This document shows positions 51,004-63,382 of a DNA stretch of 64,000 nucleotides, piece after piece (positions within the stretch are counted from its first letter, which is position 1; every line of letters begins with the position of its first letter). This DNA comes from Harmothoe impar (lineage: Eukaryota > Annelida > Polychaeta > Phyllodocida > Polynoidae), in assembly GCA_947462335.1 (NCBI GenBank), contig OX381707.1, positions 20,338,404 to 20,402,403 on the forward strand, given 5' to 3'. The translations under genes were made by a program, and so were the position numbers. Under the pieces are notes generated by a model that was not told the origin of the DNA, did no database searches, and saw only the letters and a list, made by a program, of their open reading frames with translations.

Positions 51004-51907
51004 TTACATTAGTAAATCATGGCGCTTTGAGCATGGTCCCTACGGTCTACCGTCTCTTATAATGTCCCTGCTTTTTCCCGACTGTAAACAACCTCTCTAT
51101 AACCTACAACCCTCTTTCCTATTGGCCTATTCATTTCCCTTCACCAACAAGTCCCAATAGACCTACAAGAGATACCATCCATTTGTGAAAGTTTGTTTTT
51201 AGAAACTGAACAAAGCGAATTCCAGAGAGAGATAAATAAAAGCCACTGGGAATTTCTTGTTCAAAGACCATTGGCGTGCTAGCTCACGAGTACTATAAAG
51301 AGGGATCATTGATTTTAAGTTTTTTTTGTGGGTTTCTATTCTGGGCACTTTAGAACAATCAATGAGGTTGCTCTCAATGGTGTTGGTACTTTTTACTTGT
51401 TATGTTTTAGACATACGAGAGAATTTTTCAATGGTCATTTGACTTGTATTTTAGAAATCTGGAACCCGTAGCCAATGGCATAATGCATGGATTGTGAGCA
51501 GGCATGCAGAAGGGATACCCTATGCGGATCACCATTCCTACTGACTTGTTCTTATATTTATATCTTTTAATGAAAATTAATGATATGTCGATTTTGAATA
51601 TGGTAGTGAGCAAAGTAGTCTCTCTACAGCTTTCCGTTGCGATAAGCAGCCCCGGGCGCACAGCCGCATGTAATGATATAAAGTTATTGAATTTTATTTA
51701 CATGTTATTATCATGATGTATCTGCTAGGACTACCCGAGGGAGGTTGTTTTATTATTTGGAAATACAAGATCTCCTATGCTTAATTACTGGTATCCAATG
51801 CCCCCAATTGAATACAATGTAGACGTATTCAAAGGGCTAAGGAAAAGTTGTTTTTCTGTCACTAAATGGCTTCAAATTAAAAAGATAAACACAAATGCCA
51901 ACTACAT

Positions 51908-52024
51908 TGATACCGCTCTGATGTATTTCATTCATGGGGGCTGGGGTGCATCCCACTCAGCCTGCAGCTTTGTTGGATACTGTTCCAGCCCCCACTCATG
52001 AAATACAACAGAGACGGTATCAAT
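51908..52024. mobile_element. Hairpin (foldback) sequence, 117 bp
   Basis: TTGATACCGCTCTGATGTAT, then TTCATTCATGGGGGCTGG, pairs with CCAGCCCCCACTCATGAAAT to GGTATCAA, with a loop of about 40 nt. Confidence 0.75.
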
Positions 52025-54508
52025 TTCTCCAGGACAAATCGCGCAGTTATTCATTTATGGAAATTTGGGTGAGCGCATTAAGTACTAGAAATCATCCTCA
52101 AGTCAGGTTCACATTGCAAATAACTTCTCAAGGGCATGGCTGTAAAGTGATATCTTACTCCAGATATATTGATCACAATACTTAAGGAGCTAAATGTTTA
52201 TTCAAATTCAATGTCAGATTCACTCTTTAATATGTTTTGTCAAATGAACATTTTCTTGTGAACATTGGACAGAATTAATTTTAATCAATGTTCTTTCCAC
52301 AGAAAGCGCTTAACTCAAAAACAACATGTTTATCAGAATCATATAACAATGTACATCAGATTATATCGATTACAATTAACTTCCAATGAGAACAAACACA
52401 AGTAAAAACTGGATTCCTTGATTAAAACACCCCTACCTACCTCCATCATGTCAGTGGGGGAGTCAAGTCCAGACCCCGCTGTACGTAATAAGGTCCAGAC
52501 TGCACCCAGCCATTTTTATGGGCTTGTAAAAACCAGACATAAAGGAAAAGGGTGACATGAGACATGGGTTTTTAAGTGACACGGCCTTGAATTCGACATG
52601 GGGACGCCCTATACCTATACATGTACCAATCCATAATTCCTGGCACTATGTTAAATTTCTTCAACATCATAATGACCATTATAATTAAGTTTTTGTACTA
52701 CATTGTACATGGTTTCAGAGAATGACTATGCTAACCACAGGACCTTTGCCTAGTGCAGGCAGGCCCCTGGGTTGGATGGATGAAATACTGGAGGAGTGGT
52801 GGCAGGGGGGGGGGGTGTTTGGGGTTGGTTGGCATGTCAGGGTGGCCATGCACCATAGCGTGTACACCAAAATAACCCGTCCGTGGTTCATGGCATTCAC
52901 CGCGTTCTAATAGTTCATCAACTTTTTTATTATTACATTACCCACACTGCATCACGCGATGATGAACTCACTCTCACTCACCAAGCAGAATCTTGCTCCC
53001 GTAAATCATGCATTATCAACTTAAAAACAGGTGGGAATTAATAAATCCAAATAAAAATCAGCTTACATTGAAATCCTGCATTACGCTCAAGCAGGTAAGT
53101 AGACATGTCGAGAAAACTTTGCTTCAGTATCGATCACAGGTTTTGGAAAGAACATTCACCTTCAAATGTTTGCTGTACTCTTGCTGTAGGGTCGCCATGG
53201 TGCGGCACTGGCGAGTCGCCAGGGCTGCATGCATTATGATGACAACGGGCATAATGCATTGCAGCATTGCTTCAAGGTAGCTCTTACCCAGTGGGCACAG
53301 TTATTGACAACTAACCGTTTTGTGGCAGAGATACATAAAAAACCATAAGAACAGAAACATGTGTACAGAGAGTGCTAACTTCCCCGTTCACCACCAGGCG
53401 GCAGCCTTTGTTTACCCGGTCACGTAGGCTTTCATCAGTTTCCGCTAGGGGCAGCACCCAGTCATTTCCGGTTCCGCCCTGCGCAGAACGGGATTAAACT
53501 GGCTCAGTTTCACGCATGGCTGGGTTCTGGGTGCGTTTTGAACAATGTGGGGTGGGCAGGGGTGGGGCTCACATCTGTATTGTTTCAAAAAGTGGAGGCT
53601 TTATTGTTTTCATTTTGAAAGTGAACTTATACATCATCGTAATTATCTGTAACCATATCTTTCCCATCAATGTGGAAAGTATCGGCCTACAGGCATGCAA
53701 TTTGTTTTCGACCACCCCTGCCCCCCTCCTACGGGGCCCTAACCACAATTTACCCAAACGTATAGGTAAAAGAAAAGTCAGCAACTATAGAACTAATCTT
53801 AAAGAGTCCAATAAAAGTAAAATTTGAATTATTTGGTGACGAGCAATATCTCACAATAGTGTGGCCAACGGATGCTTTACTTGAATCCTTTATAGTCCAC
53901 TTAAACATCACCATGGTTACCTTCGGCGCATTAATATAACCCTTGAGGAAGCAGTACATTGTACAAGATTATAAACTTGCATTTGCACAAATATTATTTG
54001 AATATATATACATCACCCCCGTGTCTAGTGTTGTCTATATGTGGAGGTGAAGCCCGTGGCATTGCCAAGTATAAACCTGTATTGCATTCTGCCCTAGCGC
54101 GGCATCCCACATTAAGAACTGGGCACTCCCACCATGAATTTTTATAGGGGGATTGTATTGGAATGCTCAGAATATTGTTTCAAAATTTGAACAAAAACCT
54201 AGATGGTGGTGGATCAAATTTCTAATGTTTTACGTTCCTCCCATGCTTTTAATCGCAGAAATAATAAAACCATGATATTGTTTTTTTTTGTCTCATCTCG
54301 CAGAGGCCAGTTTGGGTTAAATGGGAATCTTTAATATCAGTTTTTCTCGGGTGGGGTTTTATTTAGGTATTTGGCATTTTAAGATCCGTGCATCTGTAAA
54401 AGGTGAGATCTCAGCCTGAAATGCAGTGACACTTTTCAAAAAGCGTTGCATTTAGTCTTTTTGAATGAACAACTGAGGGAAACCAGCGGCTTGACGTATA
54501 GAACTACA
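52025..54508. other. No gene recognised
   Basis: Contains a family A-like core at 53190-53275, a terminus-like CCCAGTGGGCACAG at about 53288 and two CTCF-like motifs at 53391-53404 and 53442-53456. No exon supported. Confidence 0.5.
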
Positions 54509-54633
54509 CACTCAGAAATGTCAGCGTCATTGTCGCTAAAACCGCTCTCAGCTGAAAGTCAGGCACTGCAAGGCACTGCCTGACTGTCAGGTGAGAGTGG
54601 TTTTAGCGACAATGACGCTGACTTTTCTGAGTG
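54509..54633. mobile_element. Near-perfect hairpin element, 125 bp
   Basis: CACTCAGAAATGTCAGCGTC and TTGTCGCTAAAACC at the left pair with their complement at the right; inner arms continue to AGTCAGGCA/TGCCTGACT, leaving a loop of about 11 nt. Confidence 0.85.
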
Positions 54634-54831
54634 CGTAAGGTGCATGCAGAACTGAGACAAATTGACAACGGTCTAAACTAAAGTTGCTTTGTAAATTATT
54701 AGGTCCTACTAAGATACCTAGGCATCTTTATTTGTAATAGATATAAAAGGACCTCTCAATTCATGAAGTATGATTTATTGCGAGAGGGTTATTGCTTATC
54801 GCCCTTTATCTTCTGATATAGAGCTAGATAG

Positions 54832-57800
54832 TTCAATTCAAATTCAATTCAATTCAAATTTTTTTATTTTAACTGCAACAATCAGGAACATGTTCCTGTA
54901 ATTATGACTGTTACAGCAGAGCGGAGATATTCATTTCTCGATATCACAGTTTATAATATTCAAGTGCATCACAGATGCTTCATTACATGTATACTGTATT
55001 AATGTGAGTTAGCAATGTTAATAGGTGTTACGTCATGTCTATCATACTAATTAGCTTTAGTAAAGTAGAAAATGCTTTTATAAGTGACTAGGAGCTTGAG
55101 GTAGGAAAGGGAAATAACCAGCGGGGTCCAGGGTGCTCGGCCAGGAGCTATAGCTATCATACTTGTTACAGACTAATATCATCATATCAGTTAAGAGACT
55201 TTATGAACACATCTAGAGAGGATGAGTTTCTTTGGGAGACAGTGTGTGAGTTCCATTTGTGTTGTAGTCTATATGTGACACTTTGCTGAGCTGTTATACT
55301 TTTATACCAGGCTACCTTGGCAAGGGTTGAATCATGCCTTCTGGTGTGAATTTCCCTTGTATCATGGTTTGACTTATCCTGCATATATTTATAAGACCCT
55401 ATACTAAGCGCCCTATCCCTTCTTTTGTCAAGAGATGTGATATTTGCCCATTCTCTGAGTATGGTTATGTCAATATCCCTGTCCTGGAAATAACAAACTT
55501 TTGTCATTCTGTCAATGGAACTCTGGATTTTGTCCAGACCCTGTTTGTTGCCTACCCCATAAATTAATTGGCCATAATCTACAATGGGTAAGACCATGGT
55601 CTTGAGTGTGTCTAAGGCTGCTTCAAGGGTTAACCTCATTCTAAGTCTTGTCATTAAATAAGACTTATAAGACAGACTTTTATGAACCGATCTGAGGTGA
55701 CCTTTAAAGTTGAGGTCGGAGTCTAGTTCCATGCCTAGGTACCTGTACTGATGAGTCTGCAGAATGCTTTGTCCATCGATTTGTAATAGCAGGTGGCCTT
55801 GGCGGGCAACCCTTTGCTTGGTGCCATACAGAGCAAATTTGGTTTTCTTTATATTTAAGGATAGTTTGTTTTTCTTGCACCAGTTGGCAACATTTGCCAG
55901 GTCATGATTGATGAGGGCTAGAATATCAGGGGTCAGAACAGGATATATACAGTATAGGGCAGTGTCGTCTGCATACAACTGACTTTTGAGCATTGTAAGG
56001 GATGAGTTGAGGTCATTTATATAAACCAGGAATAAGAGCGGCCCCAGTATGGATCCCTGTGGGACTCCACAGACGATAGTAGCTGGTGGGGAGATCACTC
56101 CATTGGCTTTGGTTGTTTGCTTCCTATTTGTCAAATAGGACTCAAACCATTGTACAGTGGCTTCACCAAGTCCAATTTTCTGTAGTTTTTTGCAAAGCAG
56201 GGAGTGATTTATGGTGTCGAACGCCTTGGCAAAATCGAGGTAGGTTACCATAGTTACAGCCCCTTTTTCTATTGCTAAGTACATGTGATCAGTCAGGTCA
56301 CAGAGACTAGTCATGGTGGAGTGCTTAGGACGAAAGCCATGCTGATTAGGGTTCAGGATATTGTTTTCCAGAAGATATTCAAGTAGCTGCATATGCACTG
56401 TTTTCTCACATAGTTTGGAGATCACTGGGAGAATGGAGATAGGCCTATAGTTTGCTACCTGGGATGCAACACCTCCTTTGGGAATTGGAGTGACAGTAGT
56501 CAGCTTCCATGCATCCGGGAATTTGCTAGTAATGAGTGACAGGTTTAGTACATGTTTGAGATGTGAGGGTAGTGCTGTTAGTGCATCTTTGAAGACAGAG
56601 GTGGACAGGTTTTTAATGCCTGATCCCTTTTTTGTTTTAATGTTACTGATGAGTTTTTTGGTGCTTTCTAGGGTTAAGGGTTGGAGTATGAAGCCATTGT
56701 CAGGGGTGTTCATGTGCTGTGCTAGCTTTGGGCCAATGTTGATGAAGTAATTGTTAATGAATTCAGCTGTTTCTAGGGGGGGTACTGGGGTATTGGTTGT
56801 CTCATTTATTAGGTTTATTGTGGAGGTTTCCTGTCTAGGGTTGATGGCATTGGAGATTGCTTTCCAGTATTCCTTTGGGTTATTTCTATGGGCATTTAAG
56901 TTATCTTTATGATAGTTGTCCTCAGCATCTTTGGAGATTTTACGAGCTCTATTTTTTAGGAAGTTAGCAATATTGATGTCGTCAGCATTCTTTGTTCTTT
57001 TAGCTTTGGCAAGGGCAAGGTTTTTTTCAGTGAATACATCGAGCATGGCATTTGTGATCCAGGGTTTTTTCTGGTTGGCAAATTTAAATTTCTTGATAGG
57101 GCAGGTGATTGAGAGTACTCTATCTATATTGGAAATTAGCATGTCCCAGGCTTCTTCAGGATCATCAGAGTCCCAGAAAGCATTCCAGTCTACATTCTTA
57201 AGACCTGTGGTAAAATTATCTTCAATGTAGTACCTATAGGATCTCCCTGTAAACTCAACGGGGACCTTGGGTTGTGATTTTGCACTCCTGACTAAGTACA
57301 CTAGAAGGTGGTCAGCAATGTGTATATCTAGGGTGCCACTGGATATAATCTTTGTGGAATTAGAACACACCAAGTCCAAGAGAGAGGTTTTGCCATCTGG
57401 TGAAAAGTGGGTAAACTCTTGTATGTACTGTTTGCATCCGAGCTGCAGGATGGTATTTTTGAGATGTCTGGCTTCATTGCGCTTGGCATTTGTTAAATAT
57501 GGTCCCAACAGATCCACATTAAAGTCACCAAGAATGAATAGTTCATTTCCCATGAGATCTCCTAGGTTTCCCACTGCTTCCGTTAATTTAGTACAGAATG
57601 TGTATGTATTACCAGAGGGCGGCCGATAGACATTGAAGATAATGCTCTTTTTAAAGAAGGGTTTGCTAAAGGTAACACATTGTAGCTCTATGTCACCATT
57701 ACTTAAGTTAAGTTGTGTTAACTCTGAAGTAGAGTAAGTGTACTCATGTTTCAGGTATATACATAGCCCTCCTCCTGTCTGGACCTCACCATTTTCATCA

Positions 57801-58275
57801 AGGGTTTGCCTATCATGCCTTAGTATATTGAAACCAGCCAGAGAGGGTAGTGAGTCAGGTACAAGGTCATGCAGCCATGTTTCAGAGATGGAGAGACAGT
57901 CAATGTCACAGTTGTCAAATTCAGTTTGAAAGGTTGACCTATTCGCAGGAATACTTCTTACGTTCATGTGTGCAATAACAACCCCTCTTGTGTTCTGGAA
58001 GTAAGTATTAGTCATTTGAATCATGTAGCAGTCTCATGCAACCTGGCCTTGTTCTGGTCCCCCCATACTTCCCCAAACCCACCTCCTCCAGAGCCTCATG
58101 GGTCTTACATCTAGTGTATCCCATGGGAGTTTTGTAGCTTATTGATAGAAGCCAGGGCACAATGAACCAGGGCGTCTATTTCCATAGCAAGTTATGTATA
58201 GTGAGAGAAAGTTGTAGAGATGAGTTACTTGGATGAGTCGGGTTAAGAAAAATAAAGAGTAAAGAGTAAAGACAA
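54832..58275 (-). mobile_element. Non-LTR retrotransposon (LINE, CR1/L2/Rex-like group)
   Basis: A minus-strand element with one long intact ORF (55187-58024). The 3' end is marked by an A-rich stretch and short GAATT-type tandem repeats at 54832-54865, the tail type seen in CR1/L2-like LINEs. The 5' limit is uncertain; AATAAAGAGT repeats near 58250-58270 may mark it. No separate ORF1 was seen, so the element may be 5' truncated or of a single-ORF type. Confidence 0.85.
55187..58024 (-). CDS. LINE ORF2: AP-endonuclease plus reverse transcriptase, 945 aa
   Basis: Target-primed retrotransposition polyprotein. Residues about 15-245 form an exonuclease-endonuclease-phosphatase domain: NVRS at 21-24, SETW at 47-50, YRPPSG at 133-138, GDFNVD at 166-171 and ADHLLV at 237-242 (Ala replaces the usual Ser before the Asp-His pair). 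Residues about 500-760 form the reverse transcriptase: YRPIS at 526-530, GFRPKHST at 563-570, LDFAKAFDTI at 596-605, GVPQGSILGP at 653-662 and the catalytic YADD at 684-687. The ORF starts at the first Met after an in-frame TGA (58034-58036) and has no internal stop or frameshift, so the insertion is recent or possibly active. No gag-like ORF1 and no RNase H domain were recognised. The clade call (CR1/L2/Rex group of the Jockey superfamily) is from motif style only. Confidence 0.9.
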   Translation of the reverse strand: MIQMTNTYFQNTRGVVIAHMNVRSIPANRSTFQTEFDNCDIDCLSISETWLHDLVPDSLPSLAGFNILRHDRQTLDENGEVQTGGGLCIYLKHEYTYSTSELTQLNLSNGDIELQCVTFSKPFFKKSIIFNVYRPPSGNTYTFCTKLTEAVGNLGDLMGNELFILGDFNVDLLGPYLTNAKRNEARHLKNTILQLGCKQYIQEFTHFSPDGKTSLLDLVCSNSTKIISSGTLDIHIADHLLVYLVRSAKSQPKVPVEFTGRSYRYYIEDNFTTGLKNVDWNAFWDSDDPEEAWDMLISNIDRVLSITCPIKKFKFANQKKPWITNAMLDVFTEKNLALAKAKRTKNADDINIANFLKNRARKISKDAEDNYHKDNLNAHRNNPKEYWKAISNAINPRQETSTINLINETTNTPVPPLETAEFINNYFINIGPKLAQHMNTPDNGFILQPLTLESTKKLISNIKTKKGSGIKNLSTSVFKDALTALPSHLKHVLNLSLITSKFPDAWKLTTVTPIPKGGVASQVANYRPISILPVISKLCEKTVHMQLLEYLLENNILNPNQHGFRPKHSTMTSLCDLTDHMYLAIEKGAVTMVTYLDFAKAFDTINHSLLCKKLQKIGLGEATVQWFESYLTNRKQTTKANGVISPPATIVCGVPQGSILGPLLFLVYINDLNSSLTMLKSQLYADDTALYCIYPVLTPDILALINHDLANVANWCKKNKLSLNIKKTKFALYGTKQRVARQGHLLLQIDGQSILQTHQYRYLGMELDSDLNFKGHLRSVHKSLSYKSYLMTRLRMRLTLEAALDTLKTMVLPIVDYGQLIYGVGNKQGLDKIQSSIDRMTKVCYFQDRDIDITILREWANITSLDKRRDRALSIGSYKYMQDKSNHDTREIHTRRHDSTLAKVAWYKSITAQQSVTYRLQHKWNSHTVSQRNSSSLDVFIKSLN

Positions 58276-58830
58276 TCGTATCAGTTTTAAGTTTCAGACA
58301 AGTTTGCTTTTCTTCTTCATCAGTATTGGTCGGACTTTACTGGATAAGAATTGCACATGCATTGTAACACAGGCCTTAGTTGAATGCAGCTCAAACAGTT
58401 GGATATTGCTCGAAAAGGTCAAGTGAAGTGACGCCAGTATAATGTGTATAATGTATTGATGTAGACTCATTCTCACCAACGTGATGCAACTCTTTTTTGG
58501 GGGGTTTTCCCAAATATTTTCCACCCAATCCTTATGTCACCTATTTTTTTGGCCCTATATGTTAGCATTTGTTTAGTTCTACCAGGAAATATATAGTTTA
58601 CCCCTTATCTGAGCACTTTCCCAGGAAATTTTGGCCAAAAAGAGCCTAAACTTTCACGTTTTTTAAAGCTTTTTTAATGAAAAATATTATAAAAAAACAG
58701 CTTTACCTGAACTGTACATTTTTTCTTATCTATGAGTTATATATTGATCTTTGTCATCGTTTTTAGTGAAAATCCAATACATTTTCTGATTACAGCAAGT
58801 ACCCCAGGGCTTTTCCTGAAATAAATCAAT

Positions 58831-60032
58831 TTTCACAATCTGACCGCCTGTAAATAGTAAACAAAATAAAACACATGTGCACTCCCCACAACCAATCACT
58901 GTATAATACTGTATTCTTCCTTGGTGCATACACTATCTGATGTTATACACCACAAATTACTAAGGGTAGCCTACTTACATCTGCCTCCTATCTCCCCCTT
59001 GCATCATGTTGTAAACTTCACGTGTTGTTTTTCACCTGTCTGACCGCTTTACACCTATCTCTTAGTACCATTGAGGGTAATGTTAGATAACTATATCCAT
59101 TTTGTCCAAAAAAAGGCCCCTATGGGTACATAACACACAGCAAATATGAACATTGTCAGATGTTTGTAAAGAGAGGAACATCTCACAAGTTCTGCTTCCA
59201 GTCTAGATTTTCACCTATCTGACCGCTTTTTCACCTATCTGACCGCTTTTTCACCTATTTGACCTCCTTTACCACACCACACATTGTGAACCCTCATGCA
59301 TGAGTAAATGGGTATATGTGGTAAGGCAGACAGTATGGTAACCAAAAATAAAGAAAATTAGTAGAAAATAGATAATTTATGACTCATCAGGACCTATTTT
59401 GAGGCTTGCATACTTTTTTCACCATCTGACCGGGTTGATCACAATCTGACCACCTTATGATAATTTTTATGATTGAAAAGATAGCTTTATTAAAGTGGTG
59501 GAGTATGGCAATAATAATTTTTTTGTTTAAAAGTACATTGATATTCCGATAACATTTACATAGATAGAAACATGCTACATATTCCATGACTTCAGTACAG
59601 CCACATCTATGTTTTCACAATCTGACCGTTTTATTTTCACAATCTGACCGCTTTAATACATTAAGGGAAGTGTACAATACGAACAGAGAATGAAAAAAAA
59701 TGGCATAGTGTTGAATACAGATTGAAAGAAGAGGCAATTGCGTAGTTGAATAAAGCAAAAAGTCAGAATACATGTATCACAGGTTAGGCAGGAGAAATGT
59801 TCAAAGTTGGTTGATATCTCTAAGCTCGGGAATGTGAAAAAATGTGAAAAAACCCATTTTTTGAGGTGCATGGTAGGGTAGAAAGTCATGCATTATGGGT
59901 AAACTGCTATTTTTATTTGAAAGTGCATTGATATTCACTATAATTTACAGTGATAGAAATTTGCTACATCTTCCCTACCTAGAAATACACCCATATATAG
60001 GATTTCACAATCTGACCGGTCAGATTGTGAAA
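58831..60032. repeat. Iterated CACAATCTGACCG motif cluster ending in a perfect palindrome
   Basis: About ten copies of (A/T)TCTGACCG(C)TTT-like text, all in the same orientation (58831, 59031, 59206-59270, 59419-59453, 59613-59654, 60003), plus one inverted at the far right. 60003-60032 is a 30-bp perfect palindrome, TTTCACAATCTGACC and its complement. The stretch has no recognisable gene. Confidence 0.7.
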
Positions 60033-61697
60033 TGATTTTGACCGATCATATTTCAATGGTTGCCATGGCAACCGCAGACATATTTAATCAAAACCACTGA
60101 CACAGTAGTGTGCCCCCATACCTGTAGTATACTAATATGAAAGGAATTGACCATATACCAGATTTACTCTGGGCCCCCCCGACCACCCAGTTGCATCACG
60201 TTCATGAGACTTAGTCTGTAGTGTCATGTGCTTTAATGCCTTGTACATAATAAAAGGCAATGTGGCTTTGGGGACATGGCTTCCTGGAATATGTCAGGGG
60301 CAAACAGAGATAATTTTATACCTGAAGGAATTCCCTGAAACACCAGTGTGCTTATTTCGCTCAAGGCCAGGACACACCTACCAGATTCGTGCCATATTGA
60401 TATGTGACGTTTATCATAAGTCACATTTACGCTATAAGCTACCAAAGGGGTTCTCTGAAATATCAGCGTAATCATTCGGCTTAAAAGCAGGACCAGCTTG
60501 TATAACACCTTGCTGTATGATGCTTTATACTTGGAAAAGCCGAATTATTTCACCCAGTTGAAATAGGCACAAATTAAATGTATTGCACAGTTAATCCTTA
60601 ATTGACTCAAGGAAACAAAATGCCATTTATCTCAAAATTCATTTTTTTTCTATTTTGTTGCATTTATTCTAGCCTTTTATAGTCACAATGCATTAAGTCA
60701 ATCTATAAATGCAGTAAATGAGGAATCTCATACCAGAAAAGAGGACATCATGACGAGTCACAATCAGATGAGGATCTTTAGGCTGATTGATTGCTCTTTC
60801 ATTCATAATAATTATCCTAAGGAGATACATATATTCCTTACAAAATATGTTGGAGCATCCCACAATAATACGTTGCATTAACCAATAAAGCAGTTGTTAA
60901 ATGCCCTCATGGCATTATTAGGATGGAAGATCTAACTCTACCAGAGGCTATATTACACCAAGAATACCTTTAATTGAGTTAAATTGAAATCAATCTCTCT
61001 TCCCACTGAGAAGGCCAGCACTGGGCAAATACATGGTCACCTAACTTGCTCTTTTTTACTAGTGTATTTTCACCTCAAGATACAGCTGCTATCTGATTGG
61101 CTGTGACAGCTGCTGCGGCACTCTGGGATTGGAGGGTGTGTCGTGGGTGGTGGTCCCTGAGGGTGTAGGGGCTGGAGGAGAGGCTTTCTTTGTATGTAGG
61201 AGATGTCTGCCACAACTGACAACCAGCGAAGCCCGGCAACAGACGCCGACTGTGTAGTGACATTGACAGGTAGTCAGGGCCCCTTGTTAATACTTCATGT
61301 AGGGCTTCGCTTCTTGTTATATGGTCAATCCAGCCATGCCTACATGTGGCTACACACAGTGGCTATTTCCACTGCACTATCACTGTTCTGATTCCTGAAT
61401 TGCTGGGAAGTCTGCATAGATTCATTAGTTCTAATTTTGGGTGGGCAAAACTATCTGGGAATGTAACCAAAGAGAAAAGGAGATCCCGAAACGATTTGGG
61501 ACGCCATAGAGCTATCGGTAATCAATAATATCAAATCTGATTCCAGACTTGTACAGGGCAGATAATCTTATGACTCCTGAAATAACTCTACCCATTTATT
61601 TGTTCCGTTCACTTTTAATTCAAGAGCTATTGAAAAGAAAACATTTTAAAACATGCCTGTACCACCTTCCCTTATCTCTCTGAATCTCATTTCCGTG

Positions 61698-61776
<79 letters not shown>
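61698..61776. repeat. (CT)n microsatellite
   Basis: About 38 uninterrupted CT units. Confidence 0.97.
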
Positions 61777-61780
<4 letters not shown>

Positions 61781-61904
61781 CCCTCACTCACCTCCTCCCT
61801 TTCTCCTCCCTCTATCCTACACCTCACCTCCTCTCCTAGTTCTATATCTTCATCTTGTGAACCACCCTCATCCCTTCACCCACCCTCAGGGACCAAGGCA
61901 TTGA

Positions 61905-61975
61905 TGCCTCTGACGTCACACATCACTGTCAGTGTTGTCATGGTGATGACGTAGCTAGCAGCTGACGTCACGGCA
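61905..61975. promoter_or_regulatory. Cluster of CRE-like sites
   Basis: TGACGTCA at 61911-61918 and 61963-61970 and TGACGTAG near 61947. Palindromic TGACGTCA is the CREB/ATF consensus. No adjacent gene identified. Confidence 0.4.
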
Positions 61976-63017
61976 TTCTCAGTTGGGATGAACTTAATTA
62001 AGATCAGTATTGAGCCTGACTCCACTTCTATGTATAGCTCCTGATCCACCTTTATAGGGGGTGGTTTTATGAATGGATAGCGTGATGGGAATGCCCTACT
62101 ACTACTGGCGTGAGTCATTTATTGCCACAGAGAGTGATAGCTGCAAAATAAGACAGTACACTCTAACACTGATCATTTGTTACACTAACTTCTATTTATA
62201 TTGAAGGGGGATATCCCCATTTCGCATTATCTTCATCATGGTTTTTGACTGCCTACAACACAATGTTTAAAGCTGTGTCTCCAAGGCATATGAACTAGTG
62301 TAACAAAGTAAAACCTGTCCTAGCCATGTTCACGTCCTCAATGACCCCTTTTATGTCCCTCCTATTCCCCATGAAACACCTATAACATCTACATATTTAT
62401 ACCTGTAGAGCTATAAATAGTGGTTACCGTGACAACTAAATGTCTATCATGTCTCTTTTATGTCAAATTTCACTTGGCAGAATTGTGGGTAATGATACAT
62501 GAACGAAGGAAGCAGTGTGACATGATCTTTAAATAGTCATTGTTATAGTTCATGAGGCCAAAGAAAGATTTTTTGTTTCAGGTTTAGTCCCCCCCCCACC
62601 ACTTAGATTTCACCTATGGTAGATATTGTACTTCATTTTCAAAGAGATTTGTGCCACCTATTTTTGACAAGAATTGTCACCAATTTATATAAATTTGATT
62701 ATAACTCCCCTTCCTACCTAGTTTTCCAACTTTTACCTGGATCAAATCTGCAATGGACATTGGGAATTGGATACAAAACAGGGATGTATCTATAGTAATA
62801 AAGATAGATTTCTTTATCAATGTTAATTCCATGACTTCATAATTATAAAAATAAGCATATATACATTTGCTATTTTATAAACATATGACCAGTATCTTGG
62901 TGTGTTCGAGTTGTATGCTAAATAGTTGTAATGAGGTATTAGGAATCTCGCCAAAGTTACCTATAAAACATATATTTATAAGCTGTATGAGACGAAATTG
63001 TTGTGTGTGTCCTGACA

Positions 63018-63151
63018 TCAACCCTTTTAAGGGCCACATACTGGTTTAATACTTTATGCTACATGTCGTCATAATGCATGGATGCAGTCTACTCACCATG
63101 GCAATTCAGGACATAATGCATTAAAGCACTAGTGGGTTCTTGAATTGTTAA
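63018..63151. mobile_element. Family A MITE, short copy
   Basis: Left TCAACCCTTTTAAGGGCC, right end decayed (GAATTGTTAA). Core ATAATGCATGGATGCAG present. Confidence 0.6.
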
Positions 63152-63274
63152 GCAAATAGACACACAGATGCTGCAGTGCAATGGTGTCAATGTACAGTGG
63201 TAATATCTGCAAATAAGTCACATCCAAACGCGTTCCAGGAAACCATGCCCCAAAGCCATATTCACGTTTAACAT

Positions 63275-63382
63275 CCCAGCGGACACAAAATTCAGTCTAA
63301 TGTTGAATCAACGTTGAATCAATGATGAATCAACATTGTCAACCATATATCAATGTTGATTCAATGTTTTGTGCCCATTGGG
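63275..63382. mobile_element. Short TIR element (CCCARYGGRCACAAAA)
   Basis: Left CCCAGCGGACACAAAA, right complement of CCCAATGGGCACAAAA, with internal inverted AATGTTGAATCAAC motifs. AT flanks both sides. Confidence 0.75.

Noticed and set aside
61653..61904. Ser-Leu repeat open frame
   Set aside because: Translation of the CT microsatellite.
61876..62118. 80-codon minus-strand open frame
   Set aside because: Reads plausibly but has no recognised family, no splice support and overlaps the CRE cluster; left as unsupported.
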